In this document: piece by piece, positions 47,001 to 59,000 of the stretch
How the letters are laid out: each line of letters begins with the position of its first letter
Numbering within the stretch: the first letter of the stretch is position 1
Assembly (NCBI GenBank): GCA_022828595.1
Contig: JAKGHH010000008.1
Span: 24,916,378-24,980,377, forward strand
Direction of reading: 5' to 3'
DNA from: Nelumbo lutea
Taxonomy: Eukaryota > Streptophyta > Magnoliopsida > Proteales > Nelumbonaceae
Length of the DNA stretch: 64,000 nt
Notes under the pieces: generated by a model
What the model saw: only the letters and a program-made list of their open reading frames with translations
Database searches by the model: none
Told to the model about the DNA's origin: nothing
Made by a program: the position numbers and the translations under genes

Positions 47001-50000
47001 ACACCTTACAACACTCGGCCACTTACAGAAGCCCTAACACCACTAAACAACTTACAGCAGCCCCTACACCATTCGGCTACTGTACACAAAGCCCGTTCTA
47101 GGGCAACAGTAAACCTAGTTCTCTAGGTTCTGATCAGTACTAACAGCCTCTTGAAGGGTTTCTACCCAGAAATACCAGCAACACAAGAAGAAGAGATAAC
47201 CGACCTTCCTTTGAGAGTCTCAACCAACCATTCACTGCTGAAGTCACTTTTCTTGATGAAGAAGAATATGCGCAGCAGAGAGAGACAAGCTATGAGATTT
47301 CAGACCTAGGGCGAACTAGTTTTCTCCATTGACTGACCAGAAACGCAGGGAAGGAGAGCCACGAACACTGCTGAGGTGCTTTACCAACTGAAGTAGGTCA
47401 GGAACATGGCTCTAATACCATGTTTCGAATGCTGCTACAGTAACCCGAACCAGGAAGTCAAGGAAGAAGAAGAGGAAGAAGAAGGAAACAAGGGTCTGTC
47501 GAAATCTGATGGACTACCCATCCAGTCGACCCCCTTTATCTTTATTAGAGTCTAATAATCTTTTACAAAGACTAAATTGCCCATACTTAAGTGTGGGGCA
47601 GAGTACTCTAATAAAACTGCCACATAAGCAAACTACTTAACACACATAAGATGACTAAACTACCCCTATTCGGCTCACTTTAACACAGAAACATTTAAAA
47701 TGAGAAAAGAGAATGGATTCCTCCAGTAGCCCTTGTAGGCTATGCCATCTAATGTCAGGTTCTCCTATTCTTTTGCTTGGATCATATTATACACAAATAT
47801 TGACCTGATCCCTACAACTAAAACAAAATGTGAAAATCCATACCTTTATTAGCTCACCTTCACAATAACCATCAAATTCTGCTCTGCAGAACAGGTAGAA
47901 AGCATAAAAGACAGAGTAAGACATTCACAACACCGGAAGAAAAAGATAAAATCACATAACAAAAAGGTTGACAGTGTTTCATACGCAGAAAGTTCTTTTT
48001 GTACACGCACTGCTTCAACTTGTACAACCATCTGAGCCTTCTTAACAGTTTCGTATAGATTTTGCATGTTTCCTAAAATTCCTGCCTACAATCAAATAAC
48101 AGAAGTTCAATTTCCAAAGAAGACTACAAACCAAGAGATTCTTTGTTGCTTTTCCAGTTCAAACAAAATAGGCAAAGATCATAATATAATTTTTTTCTCA
48201 AAGATGCAACATAATAATTAAAAGCAGCTGATCGAAACACAACTGATAACAAAGTTCAGAACTTCGGGTTAGTAAGCGAATTGAAGAAAAAGAAAAGAAA
48301 AGACAGATAAATATTAATCAAATGACAACCATACTGGACAAAATATTATTTGGAAAATGGGATATATTATATGATTGTTGTCCACTAAAAGATCTTAAAA
48401 AGAATATCTAGAAACAGTAGTAATTTAAAAACCAGTATGCAGCCCTATAGATGCAGACACAACATTCACATCCATAAGGATGCTCATAAACAGCACAATG
48501 CAGTTAAATCATCACCCAAGCAATTGTTACAGCCTATAGGAAGATTTGCTTAGCCATGATCCCTTCAAATTACATTAGTTCTAGGCAGCTGATGACTATT
48601 ATGCATATATCCTAAAGAATATTATGTAAATACCTCCTGTAGGTATAGTATTTAATTGCAATAAAATATAATTTCATATAATTGAAATGAATTAGTATTT
48701 GCCAAAGGAAATCATGAAAAGAGCTCCAGGTGCAACTTGTGGATTGGGTGCACAAATACAGCCATGTAAATGTCATACCTATATGGACAGTGACAGAAAT
48801 TACAATCATCATATTGAGACCATTTTAGTTCTTTAATTGAAATGAAGGAAGGAGAATATGGTGAACTATATGATCTTAGCCCCTTTTTTCTTTCCAAACT
48901 TTCTTCTTGTCTTCTTAGACCTGTGGTCTAAGTTTCTTCACTATTCATTCATGATTTTTTTTTTTATTTTTCTAAATATAAAAAGACTTGAAACTTGTAT
49001 AGAATTGAAGAGGGGCGGGCAGTCCTAGATGGGGTGGAGGTAAAGGAAGAGTTCAAGGATGGGGGGCAAGGTAAAGGAAGAGTTCACATTGGAAGGGCTT
49101 ACAGAAAGGGACAGGAGGGAAGAACTTGAAGAGGAAACAAAAAGTAGATAAGGAAGTTGTGCTGCGTCAATAGGAAAGTTACAAGGCTAGCTGCAGGGTA
49201 GGGGTATCAGGTAACTAGATAGAAATATAAGGAGCATGATGAGAGGAAATAAGGGGAAAACAAGGATACAAAATCTTTATCTAAAGCTCTAAACAAGGTT
49301 TCTATTGTGGAATTAAGATTGATGATCAGGAGACACCCTAAACTAATCATTTCCAATACCTTGGATCAATCATCAACAATGAAGTAGAAATTAAAGACAA
49401 GGTTGCCTATAGAACTAGAGAGGTGCACTTGTGCATCTGATTTGCAGTGTAACTAGGATATACCAATAACACTAAAAGAATAATTTTAAAAGATAACTAT
49501 AAGATCAGCATTATTAGATGGGACAGGGTGTTGTGCAATCAAGAAACATGTTAAAAAATGAGTGTATCTATGATGATGATGCTGAGATGGAATGCAAAGA
49601 ATAGAAAGGACAGAATTGGAAATAAACACATTAGAATTCTCATAGGAATAACCTGACTGGTGACAAGATGAGAGAAAGTCAACGGAGATGGTTTGGTCAA
49701 GTGCACAGATGACAAATGGCTGCATCAATGATGGGTGACTGTAAAAGAGTAAGGGTAAGACCAAAGAAGTCATGGGCTCGAGTAGTGAGAAATGATCTAA
49801 GAACTTCAAATTTGAATGAAAAAAATGGTTATTGATAAGTAACAATTGTGAGAAGATTTGTGTAGCCAACCCAAATAGTTGGGATTAAGGTTGACGAATT
49901 GTTAAAATCTCCTTGCTAGAGATCTCCCATAAAATTAAAGTAGGTACTTTGATAATATAAGAATCTGGTACTGAATTTATGCCCATAGTTCTAAGGGATA

Positions 50001-53000
50001 AAGCATGGGGATTGAATATATGAAATGCAAGGCTGGACTTTCAACCAGTAGGGACTGTAGGTTGGTGTTCTTTTGGGATCCAAGGGTGGTGTGACCCCAC
50101 AACCTTCAATCCCTCCATACTTGTTGGGGGATTGGAAGGAAAAGATTGGAGAAGCTTGCCAGAAAGGAAAGTCACTTTGGATGGTTAGGCACAAACATGA
50201 GTCCCTTGGTTCTTTGGTGGAAAGACTTCCTTTCAGAGGACCATTTAGGAAACTTGAAAGCCATGAAGGATATTGCATAAACTTGTCATATATAGGAACT
50301 TGTAACTTTTTGTTTGAGGATCTTTTATATGCAGTTGTATTCCCAACAGTATATAGCTCAATGTGGTTATCCGTAGAAAATATTTTGGGAAGAATTCACA
50401 TCTTATCTTGGCGCTTCTTGATGATACCATAATTATAAACCCTGACCAGTCCAATACACTGATTTAGATTATGGATGTTATGATGGATTTTATTTAGGTT
50501 AAACCCTGACTATTGTTATTTAGGTTAAACCTAGAACAAATTAGGTGGCATGATTTATTCTATTTGGGTTATTCTATAATAAAGATTCACGGTAACTCTC
50601 CAGTTTAGTGTGGTGGTTGAGAGATGGAGGGGTCCATGGTTATATTGACATTGTTTTTAAGAGGCTAAATCTTTAGTAGCTAGGAGTTTAGATCAACTCA
50701 GGCTAGAGAGTTTTGCTTTTCCATGGGTGTATGGGGAACCGGGAAGTTGCTGGGAAGCAGCTTGGTGTAAGACTGATATGACCCAAGGATGAGCCTAGGA
50801 AGATAAAGATAGCTAAGAAGGTTTTAAAGAGTGATTTAGGATTAAAGGCAAGGGCTAATAATAGTTATAAGGGTTCCAGGTCAAACAGTTGAAAACTGCA
50901 AATTCTCTTCAACACCATGACAAAATAGAAAATTCAAAAACTAAGTTTAGGATTAGGGCTGTCAATGATCTCGGTCAACCTGACAAGCTTAAACAGATTC
51001 AACCATATTTTATAGGGTCTTGGGTTGTATTTTGATTCCAAATCATAATAGGGTCAGTATTGTTTTTACTTGTTCCAGCCTGATTAAGACCTGGACCATT
51101 TTTTATTGGAAACAGTAACTTTCATTAATGCAGATTAAGAATACACCAGTCCAGCCTCAAGTAATAGGGAAGATGACCTCCCAAAAGCTAAGACCTGAAC
51201 CAATTATGTAAAATACACATGTACTTGCTGGCAAGAAATGGAGTAGGTAGAGATAGTTTAGACTGGGGATGCCCAGGGATGGGCTGTAATTTTTAAGAAA
51301 TTTATGCTTTTCTTGGTTTTTGCTTGTGTTTGCACTTAAGTGGCTGAAGCAGTTGTACTTTTGCTCATTGTCTTGAGCTCTTCTCATGTATCCTTGTCTC
51401 ATTTATATCTGTTTATTATTGTTTGATTGCAATATTTTCATATAAGATGACTAGAAATATCATTCTACAGAGGATGTAAAGCATATCTAGAGAAGAGAGA
51501 GAGCATGAGAATTAGTGGTTTTGTTGTCAAATGTAGGGATGCCAACGGATTGGGTTTAGCATGAGTCCACCCCAATGTGAACCTGGCTCAAAACCCAAAA
51601 GGATTGGGTCAGGTGCAGGCCTCTTGCATATAATCAGATCTTATTGGATCAAACCTGATAAGCCTAATTGATAGGGATGGTTTTGGATCCATTACTTACA
51701 AACCCTATAGGGCCTAGGTTAGAACTAGAGTTGGGTGTTTTCTTATCAGTTGAAGAATTGAGATAGGGTTTACTTGAACCAGCCCAAACCTGATCCATTG
51801 ATAGCCTTATACAGGGATGCAACATTTTTATGAAACTTTATAGAGCTGTTTATGATGACTGTACAGGGTAGTTTAATTTAAGGCATTTTAAGCAAGTTTT
51901 TCACAAAAAAAGGTGAAAAAAAATCTTCATGAGAAATTACTAAAATTCCAGAAACTAGGGTTTTAAATAGAGATTTGGCATGAAAGTTTATAGGATGAAA
52001 GGTAATGAAATTTATGGGGGAGACAAAATATTAGGGCATTGGAAACGACTTGGACAAAAACACAAAAATGGCTAAAAGAAAACTATGTTTTTTATGTAAA
52101 ATGATGAAAATCGTATCTGGATTAAATTCGGTTCTTTAAAGATGTTAAATAAACTTGAAAGGTGCCAACCAGCGGGTTGGTAAGGTCTCCTGCTGGTCAT
52201 AGCGGAGACTTAGGATCGAATCCCACCTGCACCTGGGTTGGGGGATGGGCTACCCCCCATTGTGTAGCCCTTCAAAAGAAATAAAAAAAAAAAAAAGTGA
52301 TGTTAAATAAACTCATTTTGGGAGATGAAGATGCCTAAGGGTGAGAAGAGCTAAGGGTAAGGAACTAAACAAAGGTTAGGTTGCTAAGAAGACTATGGTA
52401 AAAATGGCTAAGGGGAAGATCCCCTCTTCAGGGCCATGGTTACCTATTTATAGAATTAGGGAACTGAGCGACGTGCATGGAGTGCATATTCTAGAATCTT
52501 CTTTGTCTTTAACGAACATATGGGAAGCAGATCCCACATTTCTCTCCGTGATATGGCACTTACCTCGTGTTCCCAGTCAATGCCTTGCTCTCAAATCCTT
52601 AAAATATATGTCCATTCGCTCACAATAACTAAAGATAAAGGAAAAAGAAGAAAGAGGAAACATGAACCATAAAAGAATTAAAATTATAGAACTGCCACTA
52701 TTTGCTTTAATCAAAGTTTCTCAGTAACTCCTAAACTATATATATGACGATCTGAAACTTTAAACATAAACCAACTACAACTAGAAAGATCAGACCTTAT
52801 GGTCAAACCCCACAAAGAATTTGTAAAATGAAAAAACAAAACTGGTGTTAAATTTAGTTCAAATAGCCATACTATCACAGTGATAATATCAGGACCTTTT
52901 AAAGCCTTCTTCCTTCTAGATAGGTCTTCAGGGTTGCTGATTGATCCATATCACAGCCTTGGGATTTTTTCATCTACTTTGCTATTGTTTCTATCTTTTG

Positions 53001-56000
53001 TACTATTTCATGGTGATTTTTTAATAAGTACTTTTTGATCTTGTTACCAATAAAAAGAAAATCCGGTTTGTATTGCTCATTATTGAATTAGATATCTAAG
53101 CCTACTAGATTAATCAAGATAGTGCATCCAGAAATACAAATTGTTGTGATACGTAACTGTTTAATATTTAAAATATTGGGGAGTCTATGAGTCAGTTGAC
53201 TTTCCTAATAATTTGAAATTGAAATAGTTCAAATTTTCAAATTAGGTGGTTATTGAAGGGAGTTAAATAACCAATCCCGCATATGAAGAGAGGGGAAGTT
53301 ATTTTAACTCCTCTTCTCATAACTGACTGCCACCTATATATACTAACTACCCTGGTCTATATAAAGAGGGAAGAAGAAAAAAGGGGGAAAGAGAGGGAGA
53401 GAAAATTGAAGCTGTCGAAGAAAGGAGAAAAGATGATAAAGATAATTCTGCTATTAGGAGAAAAAGTACAGGTAGTACAGGTAATGCATATCCCCTTTTG
53501 TTTCTTCCCTTCTATCTTGTCCACACATCTTATTCTTGGACATTTTTTCCATGCTCTGCTCTTTACAAAACTCTCAAAGAGTCAAAGGGCCTGGGGACTC
53601 TTGTCTTGTTTTAAGGCATACATGTATTTTTTTTTTTTTTTACTTCTTTCTCTCTAGAGCTCTGTTATGATTCTAAGAGAGTTTCTAACCCCTTTGTGTT
53701 ATATGCCATGTAAAAAAGAGGTTATTTGTGATAAGGACTAAAGCTTTAACTCCCTGAGATTAGGATTACGTTTGGTGAATCTTATCCACCCTTCTATTTA
53801 ATCCTATCTCATATATATATTAAAGTTAAGGTAATTTTATTAAGAAAAGAGAGTAGGATACAAATTGGCCCCCGAAAAAGAAAGGCAGGCCCAAAAACCA
53901 GATAAAATTACAACTCAAGAAGACTTCTGGAGTTCAGCTGGGCTCCAATCTCCCTGGTTTGGAAACCTTTTACAGATGCAGTCCAAGAAACCACTTAAAT
54001 GAGGTTGTCTACTCCTTTGGCTTTGTTATGGAACACTATTATTTCTCTCTGCCCGGATGGTGCTGATCACTGCTGCAGGAATTGATCTCCAAACACTTTT
54101 GGCCAACTTGGAAAGCCTTAAACAGTCCGAGCACCATATCAGATCCAACACAGACTTTGGCATGGCCCAGGGTACACCCACAGAGGAAAGATAGTGATTC
54201 CATAAAGACATCAAAACAGAACAGTGGAGGAACAAATGACTGTTGTCCTCTTCCTGCTGACCACATAACACACAACTCAAGTCTTGAATCTGCACTCCTC
54301 TCCTCAACAGACTCTTCTTAGTGAGGCACCTATCCAGGGCAGCAGCCCAAACAAGAGCATTTACTTTGGTAGGGGCTGTCGCATTCCAAACAGTAGCGGC
54401 TGGAAAGTAAGGTCTGTCACTTCCAAAAATCTGGCAAAGGACCTCACAGAAAACAATCTGTCTGCACCCCACCTGTCATCTTCCAACAGGATTATAGATT
54501 GATTGGATAACAGCTCAAACAACTCCCTCACTTGATTAATTTCCCAATCCTGGAAGTTTCTTCTAAATGAGGGGCTCCAAATGATAGAATTGTTTGAGAC
54601 TTCTTAACACTCAGCCACCAGAGAACCCTGATTATCAGCCAGGAGAAACAACTGAGGAAATAGCTGTGCCAAAGACCTTTCTGCACACCATTTGTCTTTC
54701 CAGAATTTTAAATGCAGACCATTTCCCACCTTCTGAACCAGACTCCCATTCTGCAAGGGGTACAAATCCATGATCTTCTTCCAAAGGGAGCACCCTAGGG
54801 AGTTAACACTAAATCTGGTTATCCAGTCACCTCTGTCTGTGTCATATTTAGCTGCTACCAGTCTCCTTCACCCGCTCCCCCTCTCTGTCCCAAACCTCCA
54901 GGTCCATTTTCCAAGGAGGGCTTCAATAAATATCTTCAGTTTTCTAATCCCCAGACCCCCTTTTCCTTTGGGAGAACAAATTTGGTCCCAATTGACCAGG
55001 TATATTCTTTTTTCCTCGTCCCAACATTTCCATAAGAAATCTCTCTGGATTCTTTCCACCCTTTGGGCCACTTTTGTTGGAATAGGGAACAGAAAGAAAA
55101 TAAGAGGGCAGATTTGAGAGGGAGCTTTTGAGGAGAGCAAGCCTGCCTACAAAAGTTAAATAAATGGATTTCCAAGAAGCTAATTTTTTTTCCATCCTTT
55201 CAACCACTGGATCCCAAATAAAAAAGAAGTAAACTTGGCTCCTAGAGGCAAGCCAAGGTATATGGTAGGCAGAAAACCAATTTGACAGGCCAGGACCTCA
55301 TCTAGAGAATCAAGGTCCTCAATCCGGCCCATTGGAATTAGTCTACTCTTAGACCAATTTACTCTTAGCCCTGTTACCACTTTAAACCAGCTTAGGACCC
55401 CTAACAGAATTTCAAGTTGATCTACTTCTGCATCATTGAAGCAGAGTGTGTCATCTGCAAACTGGAATAGCTGGACTTTCTCCCCCCCCCCCCCTGGACA
55501 TGCTTCAAAACCTTTCCACAAACCCAAGCCACCTACTTTGTTCACAGAAGTAGTTAAAATCTCCATTACACAAATGAACAGAAGTGGGGAAAGGGGATCC
55601 CCTTGTCTAAGGCCTCTGGTACTTTTGAAGAATCCTGCTGACTGACCATTCACTAAGACTAAAATTTTGGAGAGGTAATGCCTACCTTCACCCAGTTTCT
55701 CCATTTCTGACCAAAATTCATGCTCTCCTAAACAAAGTCCACACACTTCCAATTTACATGGTCATAGGCTTTCTCCAAGTCTAGCTTACATAACAACCCT
55801 GGCCTGCCCTTCCTCTTCCTTGAATCTATCAGTTCGTTAGTCACCAGAACATTGTCTAGCATTTGCCTGTCAGGCACAAAAGCAAACTGATTTTTTGAAA
55901 TTACTGAATCAAAAACTTTCTTTAAGTCTTTCAGCTAGGACCTTGGCCAAGATCTGAAAGCAACTGTTCAATAAACTAATTGGCTGAAAGCCCTTGACAT

Positions 56001-59000
56001 TTGTTGCACCCTCTAACTTGGGTATTAGAGAGATGAAGGTTGCATTCAGACTTCTCTCCAGAGCAACATTGTGATGAAAGTCCTGAAAAACCTTCATCAA
56101 ATCATCCTTCACCACCTCCCATCATTTCTTGTAGAATAAGTTAGTTAAACCATCCGACCTTGGTGATTTATCTATTTTCATATTTTCAATCACTTCCCAC
56201 ACTTCCTCCTCTGAGGAAGGAGCTTCTAGCTCCCTTTGTTGCTCCTCTAAAAGCCTTTTGAAAGCCAGATTGACTGGGAGGGGTCTTCTTTTCTAGTTTT
56301 CTTTGAACAAATCTGAAAAATACCTTGTGGCAATGTTTTTCATGTCTGTTCAAGTTTCTCCCACCTCACCATCTAATTCCAACCTCTCCAGCTGATTGAA
56401 CCTTTGCCTTGTGTTTTCCATCTTGTGGAAGAAACTAGAATTTGTCTCCTGCTTTGAACCATTTAACTTTAGCTCTTTGTCTCCATTTCAGCTTATCTTC
56501 ATAGGCTAGTCTGTCTAACTTCAGTTTAGCTTCTGCCCTCTTTGTTTTACCCACTTCTGACAAAGGACCCCACTCTTCAGCCAAATCCACTTCCTTGATA
56601 GCTTCTAGACACAACCTCTATTCAATCTCCACACCACCTTTGGATTCCTGTTTCCAGAGTTTCAGATAATCCTTAATGAGGCTGAGATTTTTTTTTTTTT
56701 TTTTTTTGCAAAAATGAAAGAGCTTGTTCCTTCAAGTTGAACTTCTGACCACTTGGAAGAAGGTAGATAGATCAGCCCCTCTTCTTCAAACCATGCATTT
56801 TCAAACTTGAAAGGAACTTTCCTTGTCCTCTGAATTCCACACACAAGCTGAATAGCAGAGTGATCAGAAACCGGCCTAGGGAGAGCAACCTGTTTTAGAG
56901 TTTTAAAAGAATCCTCTCATCCAGGAAAGACCAAGAATCTGTCCAACTTTTCCAGAACTGGACTCTCCTGATTGTTTATTGGGCCCCTACAAGTGGAAGA
57001 TCAAGGAGCTCAAATTGATTGACAAATTCTGCAAATCTCATCATGTCCCTTGATCTACGAGTTCCTCCCTTCTTATCCTCCAAAAATCTTACAACATTAA
57101 AGTCCCCTCCAATCACCCACGGTAAAGCGGTCCCACCTCTAGCTGCCGCCAAGTCCTCCCACAATCTCTCTTTCTCTGAGTTTATAGTTGGACCATAGAC
57201 ATTTGTAAACTAACCCTGAAGGCCCCCTCAAACTCCAAAATCACTGAGATTGAGAAATCCCCAGCCTGAGAAGAGACCAGTTTGCATTTTGAAGAATTCC
57301 AGAGAATTAATAGACCCCTTGCTGTCCCTCTGGCTGATTTAGTCGCCCACCTCACTTGGCCTTGACCCCAAACACATCTGATTAGACCGGCATCTACCTC
57401 CTCCAGTTTTGTTGCATGAAAGGACAGTATATCTGACTCCCACCTTCTAAGCAAATTGTAGATCACCAACCTTTTCCTGCCTGACCAGACTCCTAACATT
57501 CCACGAAAGTACTTTCAGATCCATCTGAAAACAAAATGGAAAAACCCCAGCCCCTGAACCTTACAGATTTTTCCCCCTCCACCCCTAGATGACCCCTCCC
57601 CCTTCCCTGCTTTATCATTTAAACTCCAGGGAAGCCACAACATTTCTCTGTTTTTCTTCCCTCCCTGATTCCCTTTCTCTCCTTTTGATTTTTCCTTCTC
57701 TTCTAGCCATCTTTTCTCCATATTTTCCAAATATCTTATTGTTTCTTCTTCCAAGCCTACAATTGAGACTCCCAGGAATTTTCCTAAGCCTACCAGCTTC
57801 AAGTTTACCGAATAAAATAAATTTTAATCATACTGATTTAGTGGGTCCCATCCACTGTCAAAAACAAACTTCAATGATCTAATCAGTGGGGCCCACTGTT
57901 AAAACAATCTTTAACACTCCTGATTTGTAACCCATATTCTAATGATCTGATCAGTTGGCCATACCCACTGTTAAACCAAAATCTACCTTATAGTGGGTCC
58001 CATCCACTATCAAAAACAGAATTCAATGATCTAATCAGCGGGGCCTACTATTAAAACAAACTTTAACACTCCTGATTTGTAACCCATATTCTAATGGTTG
58101 GATCAGTGGACCATACACACTGTTAAACCAAAATTTACCCTATAGTGGGTCCCATCCACTGTCAAAAATATAATTCAATGATCTAATCAATGGGGCCCAC
58201 TGATAAAATAAATTGTAACACCCCTGATTTGTAATCCATATTCTAATGCTCTGATTAGTGGGCAATACCCACTGTTAAACAAAGGTTTAAACCTATAGTG
58301 GGTCCCATCCACTGTCAAAGATTGTGAGATCCATTCACTATTGTAGCAAGCCCATGATTAAGTGCTGGCCTATTTACAGCATCATTGTTGGGCCCATTAA
58401 TCACTTGAGAGCCCAATTGAATGGGTCTGTTCATAATTAATAGACTTGTTTATTATGATTCGGCCTGCCCTTGAGTTCTGTTAGTCTAATAACAGCCAAG
58501 AAGAAAGAAGAAGAAGAAAGAAGAAAGAAAGAGAGAGAGAAAGGAGGAGAAAAGGAGAAAAGAAAAGTCCGGTTCAAGTGAGAGAAAAAATTACCTCTTC
58601 CATTCGGCCAATTATGTTTTATATTACTAACATAATGGAAAAGACACATGTACCCCTACTTAAGTGAGGGACACTAGTTATAACATAATATTACACATCA
58701 GCAACCTCAACATAAGTATAAAAACAGAAATACCCCTACATACTCGACACTAACACCCCCTCAAGCTGATGAGTATATATCATATAATCCCAGCTTGTTA
58801 CATATGTAGTCCACTCTTCCCCAACTCAACCCTTTAGTAAATAAGTTTGCCCACTGGTTTCCTGTGTTAACATATGCAGTGTCTATCACTCCACTCAGCA
58901 CCTTCTCTCTCACAAAGTGATAGTCAACCTCTATGTGCTTGGTTCTTTCATGAAACACCGAATTATAAGAAATATGAACTACAGCCTGATTGTCACAATA

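Larger units (their letters stand above)
43127..47685 (-). mobile_element. Copia III: Ty1/copia retrotransposon lacking the integrase core
   Basis: LTRs 43127-43394 and 47421-47685. Polypurine tract GAGGGGGAG precedes the 3' LTR (minus strand); primer binding site TGGTATTAGAGCCATG follows the 5' LTR. CACAG occurs at both outer edges (43122-43126 and 47684-47688), but the right copy overlaps the last two LTR bases, so one end lost or shares a dinucleotide. It is a different family from Copia I/II by LTR and protein. LTRs differ at only a few sites plus one GAA unit, so it is fairly recent. It lies 156 bp from an STIC2 exon. Confidence 0.92.

Noticed and set aside
50073..50432. 119-codon plus-strand frame
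   Set aside because: No domain, no splice context, atypical composition; chance frame in the STIC2 intron.
52156..52298. tRNA gene
   Set aside because: A- and B-box-like segments are present but there is no full cloverleaf, and there is an A-tail and a target duplication: it is a SINE.
57841..58320. Regular repeats considered as CRISPR
   Set aside because: The whole 152-bp unit repeats with no unique spacers.
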